Positions 6,928-13,104 of a DNA stretch of 13,104 nt are shown here, one piece after another. The position numbers and the translations under genes were made by a program. Numbering within the stretch: position 1 is the first letter of the stretch; every line of letters starts with the position of its first letter. The notes beneath the pieces were generated by a model. That model had not been told where the DNA came from. It was given only the letters and a program-made list of their open reading frames with translations, and made no database searches. The stretch is from Desulfuromonadaceae bacterium GWC2_58_13 (lineage in GTDB: Bacteria; Desulfobacterota; Desulfuromonadia; Desulfuromonadales; Trichloromonadaceae), in NCBI GenBank assembly GCA_001825565.1, contig MHXM01000040.1, positions 8,787 through 21,890 of the forward strand, given 5' to 3'.

Positions 6928-8055
6928 TTGAAAAAATTCAGTTTCGATCTTTTAAATGTGGACGCCGGGTCCCAGGCCCGCCGCGGACGGGTGCATACCC
7001 GGCGCGGGATCATTGAAACGCCGGTATTCATGCCCGTTGGGACTCAGGGTACGGTGAAAGCCATGTACCCAGAGACTCTCAAGGAAATCGGCGCCCAGAT
7101 CATTCTGGCCAATACCTACCATCTGTTTCTTCGGCCCGGTCACGACCTGGTTCGCCGGCTCGGCGGGCTGCACGCGTTCATGAACTGGGATCGGCCGATT
7201 CTCACGGACAGCGGCGGTTTCCAGGTTTTCAGCCTGGGCGCTTTGCGTAAGATCGACGAGGAGGGTGTGCGGTTTCAATCGCATCTGGACGGTTCGAGTC
7301 ATGTGCTGACGCCCGAATCGTCGATCGCCATCCAGGAGGCGCTGGGGGCGGACATCATCATGGCCTTTGATGAGTGCATCCCCTATCCGTCGAGCCGTGA
7401 GTACGTGGCCGCATCCACCGATCGTTCCAGTCGCTGGGCCCGCCGTTGCCGGCAGGCCCGCCAGGTTGATGACGGCGCGGCCCTGTATGGCATCGTTCAG
7501 GGCGGCATGCATCGGGACCTGCGGGCGCGGAGTGTCGCCGACCTGTTGGAAATCGGCTTCGAGGGATATGCCGTTGGCGGGTTATCCGTCGGTGAGTCGG
7601 CCGATCTCATGTACGAAATAATGGAGTGGACCATGCCGCTGCTCCCCGAGAATCAGCCCCGATACGTGATGGGGGTGGGGACGCCGGAGAATCTGGTCGA
7701 GGGGGTTCGCCGCGGGGTCGATATGTTCGATTGCGTCATGCCGACGCGCAATGCCCGCAATGGCGTGATGTTCACCAGTTTTGGCAAGGTCAGCATCAAG
7801 CAGGCCCGCTATCTGGACGATGCGCGGCCGCTCGACCCGGAGTGTTCCTGCTACGTTTGTCGCAACTACAGCCGGGCGTATCTGCGGCACTTGTACCAAA
7901 GTAATGAAATTCTCTCATCGATGTTGAATACGCACCACAATCTGCACTATTATCAGCAGCTGATGTCTTCGATGCGCAACGCCATCGAAGCGGGAGCCTT
8001 CGAACGGTTCCGAAAAGATTTTTACGAAAAACGCCAGATCGATGGAGGAAACTGA
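6928..8055 (+). CDS. tgt: tRNA-guanine transglycosylase Tgt
   Basis: A 375-residue enzyme, the same length as E. coli Tgt, that exchanges G34 of tRNAs for Asp, Asn, His and Tyr with preQ1, the step before QueA. Visible hallmarks: TDSGGFQVFSLG with D94, GIVQGG at 188-193, GYAVGGLSVGE at 213-223, the nucleophile Asp in MFDCVMPTRNARNG (D268), and the zinc ligands C306, C308, C311 and H337 (CSCYVC and the NTHHNLHYY block). The start is TTG, fixed by an in-frame TGA two codons upstream and by the family N-terminus (KKFSFDLL then RRGR). An in-frame GTG ten codons later is possible but would lose conserved sequence. No clear Shine-Dalgarno sequence is present. yajC follows after 64 bases. Confidence 0.97.
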   Translation: MKKFSFDLLNVDAGSQARRGRVHTRRGIIETPVFMPVGTQGTVKAMYPETLKEIGAQIILANTYHLFLRPGHDLVRRLGGLHAFMNWDRPILTDSGGFQVFSLGALRKIDEEGVRFQSHLDGSSHVLTPESSIAIQEALGADIIMAFDECIPYPSSREYVAASTDRSSRWARRCRQARQVDDGAALYGIVQGGMHRDLRARSVADLLEIGFEGYAVGGLSVGESADLMYEIMEWTMPLLPENQPRYVMGVGTPENLVEGVRRGVDMFDCVMPTRNARNGVMFTSFGKVSIKQARYLDDARPLDPECSCYVCRNYSRAYLRHLYQSNEILSSMLNTHHNLHYYQQLMSSMRNAIEAGAFERFRKDFYEKRQIDGGN

Positions 8056-8119
8056 GCGCCAGCTGGTTTCCGCAACCCCTTTCAAATGACCCAACGCATC
8101 TAATCAAGGAGGAAGTACA

Positions 8120-8437
8120 ATGTTTTCTGAAGCTTACGCAATGGCTGGAAATCCTGCGGCACAACCGGGCGGAGGCCCTGGTTACGAAGGCATGATCATG
8201 CTGGTCGCGATGTTTGCGATCTTCTATTTCCTGTTGATCCGCCCCCAGCAAAAAAGAGCCAAGCAGCACAAACAACTGATCGAGGGTCTCAAGGTCGGCG
8301 ACCAGGTGGTGACCGCCGGCGGTCTGCACGGCAAGATTTCCGCTCTGCAGGACACGATCATTATTGTCGAAGTCGCTACCGGTGTTAAAATCAAAGTAAA
8401 TCGCGCTTCGATCGTGGGAACCCGGCAGGAGCAGTAA
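8120..8437 (+). CDS. yajC: Sec translocon accessory subunit YajC
   Basis: A 105-residue inner-membrane protein that associates with SecD-SecF next to SecYEG. A short Gly/Pro-rich N-terminus is followed by a single membrane helix (about 25-41, MIMLVAMFAIFYFLLIRPQQKR), where IRPQQK is the family signature, then a cytoplasmic domain with the typical LKVGDQVVTAGGLHGKI block and a short C-terminus. A perfect Shine-Dalgarno sequence AAGGAGG (8106-8112) lies seven bases before the ATG, the strongest in the window. It sits directly upstream of secD in the usual tgt-yajC-secD-secF order. Confidence 0.96.
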   Translation: MFSEAYAMAGNPAAQPGGGPGYEGMIMLVAMFAIFYFLLIRPQQKRAKQHKQLIEGLKVGDQVVTAGGLHGKISALQDTIIIVEVATGVKIKVNRASIVGTRQEQ

Positions 8438-8517
8438 CCCGCTGGTTCAATATCCGGCAAGACCGAACGAGCCGCGGAGCGGTTTCGTCATCAAGCCGAA
8501 AGGAGATTTTTTCTGCC

Positions 8518-10116
8518 ATGTCCAAAAGTCTCAAGTTGCGAGGGGGGCTGGTTTTTTTCTGTCTCCTCCTTTCGTTGATTTCCCTGGCGCCGAATTTTAT
8601 GGCCGACAGTTTACCCGAATGGTGGACCGGGGCGTTCGATCCGATTCATCTGGGTCTTGACCTGCAGGGTGGTATGCACCTGGTTCTCGGCGTGGATGTG
8701 GACAAGGCAGTGGAAAGCAGGCTGGACAGCACCCTTGACCAGATTGAGGGCCTGTTGAACGAAAAGGACGTCATCTTCAAACGGGTTGAACGGCTGCCCG
8801 GCGATCGCCTGGCAGTGACCGTTTACGATGCTCAGGCCGGCAGCCAGGTCGACTCCCTGATGAAGGAGAATTTTCCTAATCTCGAAGCGATGACCCTGTC
8901 CGATGAAGGCGGCTATATTCAGAAAAATTACCGCCTCAGTACCCCGGAGGTGGCCAACGTCAAGGACTACGCCGTTCGTCAGGCACTGGAAACCCTGCGC
9001 AACCGGGTCGACCAGTTCGGGGTCAGCGAGCCGACCCTGCAATTGCAGAGCGAAAACCGCATCCTGATTCAGCTTCCCGGGATCAAGGATCCGGATCGGG
9101 CCATCGCCCTGCTCGGCAAGACCGCCCGGCTCGAGTTCAAGATGGTTGCCGAGGACGTCAATCCCCAGGATGCCATTAAAGGGGTTCTGCCGCCCGGTAC
9201 CCAGCTTCTTTATGAAAAGGACGTCAATCGCCAGACCGGCGAGACGACCGAAAATCCGCTGGTGGTTTATGAAAAAACCGCCCTGACCGGCGACCTGCTG
9301 GCCGACGCCCAGGTTCGTATCGATACCCGATTCAATGAACCCTATGTCGCCATCGATTTCAACTCGGTTGGCGCCAAACGATTCGATCAGATCACCGCGG
9401 CCAACGTCGGCAAACGCATGGCGATCGTCCTTGACGATACGGTTTATTCGGCCCCGGTTATTCGCGAACGGATCTCCGGCGGCAGCGCCCAGATCAGCGG
9501 CGCGTTCAACGAGCAGGAAGCGACCGACCTGGCGATCGTGCTGCGGGCCGGCTCGCTGCCGGCGCCGGTCCATATCCTTGAAAACCGCACCGTCGGCCCC
9601 TCCCTTGGGCGCGACTCGATCAATATGGGAATCGTTTCGGTGATGGTTGGCGGTCTGCTGGTGGTCCTGGCCATGGCCGTCTACTACAAACTCTCCGGCC
9701 TGGTCGCCAATATCGTTTTGATCCTGAACGTTTTCTTCATCATGGCGTTGCTGTCCCTGTTCAAGGCCACCCTGACCCTGCCGGGCATTGCCGGTATCGT
9801 GTTGACCATCGGCATGGCCGTTGACGCCAACGTGCTGATTTTCGAGCGCATCCGCGAGGAACTGCGGCTAGGCAAGACCGTGCGCAATGCGCTGGATGCC
9901 GGTTACAGCAAGGCGTTTCTGACCATTATCGACGCCAACGTTACCACCCTGATCGCGGCCCTGGTGCTGTTCCAGTTCGGCACCGGACCGGTCAAGGGCT
10001 TTGCCGTCACCCTTTCGGTGGGGATCATCGCTTCGCTCTTTACCGCGATTTTCGTATCGCGGGTGATTTTCGATTTCTTCCTGGAGCGTCGCCAGATCAA
10101 GCGGCTGAGCATATAA
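8518..10116 (+). CDS. secD: Protein translocase subunit SecD
   Basis: A 532-residue membrane protein that, with SecF, uses the proton-motive force to help pull exported proteins through SecYEG on the periplasmic side. The N-terminal helix (about 8-26) is followed by the SecD motif LGLDLQGGMHL (45-55), a large periplasmic P1 region (to about 355) with LRNRVDQFGVSEP, GKTARLEF and AIVLRAGSLPAPV blocks, the conserved TVGPSLGRDSI at about 358-368, and five C-terminal helices. The charged motif GMAVDANVLIFERIREE lies at 432-448 (D436). It is shorter than E. coli SecD (615) but within the range for proteobacteria. A Shine-Dalgarno AAAGGAGA (8499-8506) precedes the ATG. secF begins ten bases after the stop. 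Confidence 0.97.
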   Translation: MSKSLKLRGGLVFFCLLLSLISLAPNFMADSLPEWWTGAFDPIHLGLDLQGGMHLVLGVDVDKAVESRLDSTLDQIEGLLNEKDVIFKRVERLPGDRLAVTVYDAQAGSQVDSLMKENFPNLEAMTLSDEGGYIQKNYRLSTPEVANVKDYAVRQALETLRNRVDQFGVSEPTLQLQSENRILIQLPGIKDPDRAIALLGKTARLEFKMVAEDVNPQDAIKGVLPPGTQLLYEKDVNRQTGETTENPLVVYEKTALTGDLLADAQVRIDTRFNEPYVAIDFNSVGAKRFDQITAANVGKRMAIVLDDTVYSAPVIRERISGGSAQISGAFNEQEATDLAIVLRAGSLPAPVHILENRTVGPSLGRDSINMGIVSVMVGGLLVVLAMAVYYKLSGLVANIVLILNVFFIMALLSLFKATLTLPGIAGIVLTIGMAVDANVLIFERIREELRLGKTVRNALDAGYSKAFLTIIDANVTTLIAALVLFQFGTGPVKGFAVTLSVGIIASLFTAIFVSRVIFDFFLERRQIKRLSI

Positions 10117-10126
10117 GGAGACCACG

Positions 10127-11062
10127 ATGGAGCTTATCAGTCCCAATATCAATATCGATTTCGTCGGCAGAAAAACCATCGCGGTCATGTTTTCAGCGGC
10201 GCTCATCGTAATCGGCCTGGTTTCGCTGCTGATCAAGGGCGGCCCCAATTACGGCATCGATTTCGCCGGCGGAACGCTGGTGCAGGTTAAGTTCACCCAG
10301 GTCACCAAGGCGGCGGACATCAAGGACGCTCTTCAGTCGCTTGAACTCGGCAGCCTGGTGGTACAGCAATTCGGCGAAACCGCCGACGAGTTCCTGATCC
10401 GGGCCCAGAATACCAGCGCGGAACTGGAAGGCCTTTCAAAGCAGATAGCTAACGCCATCGAGAGCAAATACGGCGTTGGAAGCGTCGAAGTGCGGCGGGC
10501 CGAGATGGTCGGGCCCCAGGTTGGCAAGGACCTGCGAGAAAAAGGGTTGATGGCGATTCTTTACGCCATGATCGGGATTCTGGTCTACGTCACCTGGCGC
10601 TTTGAGTTCCGGTTTGCCGTCGGCGCCATCCTCGCCTTGGTGCATGATGTGCTGATCACCCTCGGGGCCTTTTCGGTCTTCAACCAGGAAATCGACCTGC
10701 CGGTCATCGCCGCGTTTCTGGCGATTATCGGCTACTCGCTGAACGATACCATCATCGTCTATGACCGGATCCGCGAAAACATGGGCAAACATGGCAAGGA
10801 CGGCCTGGTCAAGGTCGTCAATCGCAGCATCAACGAAACCCTGTCCCGCACCATTCTCACTTCCGGCACCACCTTGCTGGTGGTGGCGGCGCTCTTCGTT
10901 TTCGGCGGCGGGGTCATCCACACCTTTGCGTTCGCCCTGCTGGTGGGTATCCTGATCGGTACCTATTCGTCGATCTTTGTCGCCAGCCCGCTGCTTATTT
11001 TCTGGGAAGAGCGTAAGGGAGGGAAGGGAACCAAGGCGGTTGCCAAGGGAGGTATCGCATGA
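10127..11062 (+). CDS. secF: Protein translocase subunit SecF
   Basis: A 311-residue partner of SecD, also with six predicted membrane helices. The N-terminal helix (about 16-37) leads into the motif YGIDFAGGTLVQV (42-54), a short periplasmic domain ending at EMVGPQVGKDL (126-136), then the five-helix bundle with VTWRFEFRFAVGAI, LVHDVLIT and GYSLNDTIIVYDRIREN (202-218, D207 in the proton pathway region). The Shine-Dalgarno AAGGAG overlaps the secD stop codon, so expression is probably coupled. The lysine- and glycine-rich C-terminal tail (GGKGTKAVAKGG) is cytoplasmic. The stop overlaps the next gene's start as ATGA (11059-11062). Confidence 0.97.
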   Translation: MELISPNINIDFVGRKTIAVMFSAALIVIGLVSLLIKGGPNYGIDFAGGTLVQVKFTQVTKAADIKDALQSLELGSLVVQQFGETADEFLIRAQNTSAELEGLSKQIANAIESKYGVGSVEVRRAEMVGPQVGKDLREKGLMAILYAMIGILVYVTWRFEFRFAVGAILALVHDVLITLGAFSVFNQEIDLPVIAAFLAIIGYSLNDTIIVYDRIRENMGKHGKDGLVKVVNRSINETLSRTILTSGTTLLVVAALFVFGGGVIHTFAFALLVGILIGTYSSIFVASPLLIFWEERKGGKGTKAVAKGGIA

Positions 11063-11625
11063 AAAAAGAGACTCTGTTCTTCGTCGGAGTCGCCCTGGTC
11101 GTCGGGGTTCTGGTCGGTATCCTGGTCAGCAAGGGTGGCAAGAGCACCGCGCCGACGCAGGGAACCGCGCCTTCGACCCCGGTGGTGAATGTTCAACAGG
11201 ATATTCAGTTGATGGAAAATCTGGTGGCCAACGATCCCGGCAACCGCGGGGCCTGGGTCCAGCTCGGTCATGCCTATTTCGATTCCAATCAACCGGTCAA
11301 GGCGATCGAGGCGTACAACAAGGCCCTGGAAATCGATCCCAACGATTCGGACGTGCTGACCGACCAGGGAGTCATGTTTCGTCGTCTCGGCTGGTTCGAC
11401 CGGGCCGAAGAGAATTTCATCAAGGCCAGCGAACTGAATCCTTCCCATGCCCAGAGCCTGTACAACCTTGGGGTGGTTTACCGTTACGATCTCCAGAATC
11501 CCAACCGGGCCCGCGAAGTGTGGACCCGTTACCTGCAGATCAATCCCAGCGGACCGGGCGCCGACAATATCCGTCGCGAACTCGAATCCCTTGACGGCGC
11601 GTCGACCCTGGCTCCGGCCAAATAG
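11059..11625 (+). CDS. Membrane-anchored tetratricopeptide-repeat protein
   Basis: A 188-residue protein whose ATG overlaps the secF stop (ATGA), with Shine-Dalgarno AAGGGAGG (11045-11052). Residues 5-24 form one hydrophobic helix after MKKE, predicted to be a signal anchor, followed by a low-complexity Thr/Pro linker (about 29-43). At least three TPR units follow (about 64-97, 98-131 and 132-165), with typical spacing of W/L-G-Y-A-P positions, for example AWVQLGHAYFDSNQPVKAIE and AQSLYNLGVVYRY. The C-terminus resembles the TPR part of NrfG/CcmI-type and Geobacter-type TPR proteins, but no heme-lyase feature was seen. Tight coupling to secF suggests a periplasmic scaffold role linked to export. 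That is inference; no specific function can be assigned. Confidence 0.85.
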   Translation: MKKETLFFVGVALVVGVLVGILVSKGGKSTAPTQGTAPSTPVVNVQQDIQLMENLVANDPGNRGAWVQLGHAYFDSNQPVKAIEAYNKALEIDPNDSDVLTDQGVMFRRLGWFDRAEENFIKASELNPSHAQSLYNLGVVYRYDLQNPNRAREVWTRYLQINPSGPGADNIRRELESLDGASTLAPAK

Positions 11626-11680
11626 ACGGTCTCGCGGGAGGTCGGCCGGGGCTGGTCCATCCAGCCGTGAAACGTACTGC

Positions 11681-11706
11681 CAGGCCGGGAGATCACTCCC
11701 GGCCTG
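11681..11706 (+). terminator. Strong GC-rich hairpin after the TPR gene, candidate terminator or attenuator
   Basis: CAGGCCGGGA (11681-11690) and TCCCGGCCTG (11697-11706) are a perfect 10-bp inverted repeat with a six-base loop GATCAC, about 55 bases after the TPR stop. The following bases TTGCTTAT are only partly U-rich, so termination may be leaky. The position suggests it ends or attenuates the sec transcript before the beta-helix and recJ genes. Confidence 0.55.
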
Positions 11707-11729
11707 TTGCTTATCGGGGGGGCTCCGCA

Positions 11730-12605
11730 TTGGGCAGACGTCGTTACATTCCGTACCGATGGGTCATTGTCGGCCTGCTTTTCTGGCCCTGTGCCTGCGT
11801 CGTGCCGACACCGCCGATTTCGGGGACTCTGAGCGGCGAAGTTCGCTGGCAGGGTAGGATTTACCTCGATGGCGATGTGCTGTTCGAGGAGGGTTCCCGC
11901 CTGATTGTCGCTCCCGGGAGCGAAATCGTTTTTCTGCCGGCCAGCGAAGGGCGCGATCCGTTGACCACTCACCCCAATTTCCCCGGCAGTGAATTGATCA
12001 TCAAGGGCGAGCTGGTTGCCGAGGGGACGCCGGCAGCGCCGATCACCTTCCGCTATCTCGATCCACTTGCGCCGGCCGGCAGCTGGGGCGGCATCAATCT
12101 GTCGCAGAGTCCCGGGGCTAGTTTTCGCTTCTGCCGGTTTACTCAGGCGGACAGCGCGGTGCACAGCCAGGATTCGACGGTTCATATCGAGGAATCCCTG
12201 TTCGAGAATAACCTGGTCGGCATCCGGTTCTTTTCCAGTCCGATGCGGATTGAAAACAACCTGCTGCGCCGCAACGGCACCGCCATCCGCTTTCATTTCG
12301 GCGCGCCGCTGATTCGCCGCAATGAGATCGTCGACAACCGGCGGGGGTTTTTTTTCACCGCCTTTCCCCGGGATTTTCTTATCGAGCTGAACAGGATCCA
12401 CGGCAATAGCGAGTATGCCGTGGTGCTCGGGGAAGACGTTCCCGAGGATGTGGCGATGCCTCGCAACTTCTGGGGAACCACCGATATTCCGTCGATCGAG
12501 GGGACGTTTTTCGATGGTCGCAGAACCGGGTACCTGGGCTCGGTTCAGGTGGCTCCCATTCTCACCGAACCGGATGAAAGGGCAGGTATTTCATGGAACC
12601 CGTAA
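11730..12605 (+). CDS. Exported right-handed parallel beta-helix protein, possible lipoprotein
   Basis: About 291 residues from a TTG at 11730, chosen because a seven-G tract (11716-11722) lies seven bases upstream and because the alternative GTG at 11667 would read through the strong hairpin. The N-terminus has basic residues, then a hydrophobic stretch (about 11-20) ending in cysteines 21 and 23 (WPCACVV). The lipobox is atypical, so lipoprotein status is uncertain, but export is likely. The body shows repeating beta-strand turns as in NosD/PbH1 proteins: GRIYLDGDVLFEEGSRLIV, ELIIKGELVAEGT, PITFRY, WGGINLS, then successive units such as STVHIEESLFENNLVGIRF and MRIENNLLRRNGTAIRF. A family-typical NFWGTTD lies near the end. 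Ligand and function are unknown. The end overlaps the recJ start by 13 bases. Confidence 0.75.
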   Translation: MGRRRYIPYRWVIVGLLFWPCACVVPTPPISGTLSGEVRWQGRIYLDGDVLFEEGSRLIVAPGSEIVFLPASEGRDPLTTHPNFPGSELIIKGELVAEGTPAAPITFRYLDPLAPAGSWGGINLSQSPGASFRFCRFTQADSAVHSQDSTVHIEESLFENNLVGIRFFSSPMRIENNLLRRNGTAIRFHFGAPLIRRNEIVDNRRGFFFTAFPRDFLIELNRIHGNSEYAVVLGEDVPEDVAMPRNFWGTTDIPSIEGTFFDGRRTGYLGSVQVAPILTEPDERAGISWNP

Positions 12606-13104
12606 CTCGCAGAATCTGGGCCGCGCGGGAAACCCCCGGGGATGGCGTCCGGGAGGCCGCCCTGGCCAGCGCCCTTGGCGTGGCCCCGTTGACCGCGCGG
12701 ATTCTGCTGCTGCGCGGACTGGATTCGCCCGAGCGCGCCCGTGGGTTCATCGATGCGCGACTGGCGGACCTGCCCGATCCTTTTTTGCTGCTGGGCATGA
12801 AACAGGCGGTTGCGCGGCTGGTCCGGGCCCGACTTGAGCGGGAAAAGGTCCAGGTGCACGGCGATTACGATGTGGACGGCATTACCGGCTCGGCGCTGCT
12901 GGTTGAAGGTCTGCGGAATCTGGGCTTCGACGTCGATTATCATATCCCCCTGCGGCTGAAGGATGGCTACGGGCTTTCCGCCGAAGCGCTGCAGGAGGCT
13001 TCCGCCGCCGGCATCCGGGTGGTGGTGTCGGTCGACTGCGGGATCTCGGCGTTGGCCGAGGCCGCGCTGGCCAGAGAGCTGGGCCTCGATCTGATTGTCA
13101 CCGA
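12593..13104 (+). CDS. recJ: Single-stranded-DNA-specific 5'-3' exonuclease RecJ, N-terminal part, cut by window end
   Basis: The frame from the ATG at 12593 is open to the last base of the window, about 170 codons without a stop. RecJ degrades single-stranded DNA from the 5' end in recombination repair and mismatch repair. The N-terminal region LTARILLLRGLDSPERARGF and LPDPFLLLGM is typical of RecJ, and the DHH-superfamily motif I is present as VHGDYDVDGITGSALL (about residues 88-103), with IPLRLKDGYGLS and VVVSVDCGISA following. The phosphoesterase aspartates in DYDVDG and SVDCG are intact; later motifs (DHH) lie outside the window. A purine-rich AAAGGGCAGG (12577-12586) can serve as Shine-Dalgarno. 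The gene overlaps the beta-helix gene by 13 bases, so it is likely co-translated with it. Confidence 0.95.
   Translation, partial: MEPVTRRIWAARETPGDGVREAALASALGVAPLTARILLLRGLDSPERARGFIDARLADLPDPFLLLGMKQAVARLVRARLEREKVQVHGDYDVDGITGSALLVEGLRNLGFDVDYHIPLRLKDGYGLSAEALQEASAAGIRVVVSVDCGISALAEAALARELGLDLIVT

Noticed and set aside
8464..8490. Short hairpin CCGC-GGA-GCGG followed by TTT between yajC and secD
   Set aside because: A four-pair core stem is too weak for a terminator, and yajC-secD-secF are expected to be co-transcribed.
11667..11729. GTG start at 11667 for the beta-helix protein
   Set aside because: The extra 21 residues would be encoded across the strong hairpin, are not signal-like, and lack a Shine-Dalgarno sequence.

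Overview
The window looks like chromosomal core DNA from a Gram-negative, GC-rich deltaproteobacterium, most likely of the Desulfuromonadales (Geobacter/Pelobacter/Desulfuromonas type). This is an inference. It rests on three things: a membrane sensor carrying a periplasmic c-type heme motif (CxxCH) fused to an HD-GYP domain, split secD and secF behind queA-tgt-yajC, and a secDF-TPR-recJ gene order. No mobile element, tRNA, rRNA or CRISPR array was seen.

Layout, left to right. Positions 2-943 (+) hold the C-terminal part of a YgiQ-type radical SAM protein cut by the window edge. Its stop lies one base from the stop of a convergent two-gene operon on the minus strand. That operon reads right to left: a heme-c/HAMP/GAF/HD-GYP sensor phosphodiesterase (3190-5229), then a HAMP/GAF/GGDEF sensor diguanylate cyclase (945-3173). 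Together they would degrade and make cyclic di-GMP in response to periplasmic and cytoplasmic signals. An AT-rich divergent intergenic region of about 350 bp (5230-5580) carries a good sigma70-like promoter for the rightward genes, with a dyad over its -10 region.

The rightward block runs from 5581 to the window end. It starts with a small DUF2065 (YjeT-like) membrane protein, followed by queA and tgt, which perform consecutive steps of queuosine tRNA modification. Then come yajC, secD and secF (the accessory membrane subcomplex of the Sec translocon), a membrane-anchored TPR protein overlapping secF by ATGA, a secreted right-handed beta-helix protein preceded by a strong hairpin, and the 5' part of recJ (5'-3' single-strand DNA exonuclease), which runs off the right edge.

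Most genes belong to well-known families. The points most worth a second look are the heme-linked c-di-GMP sensor pair, the dyad-bearing divergent regulatory region, and the uncharacterised TPR and beta-helix genes lodged between secF and recJ. I did not see an obviously new multi-gene defence or mobile system.
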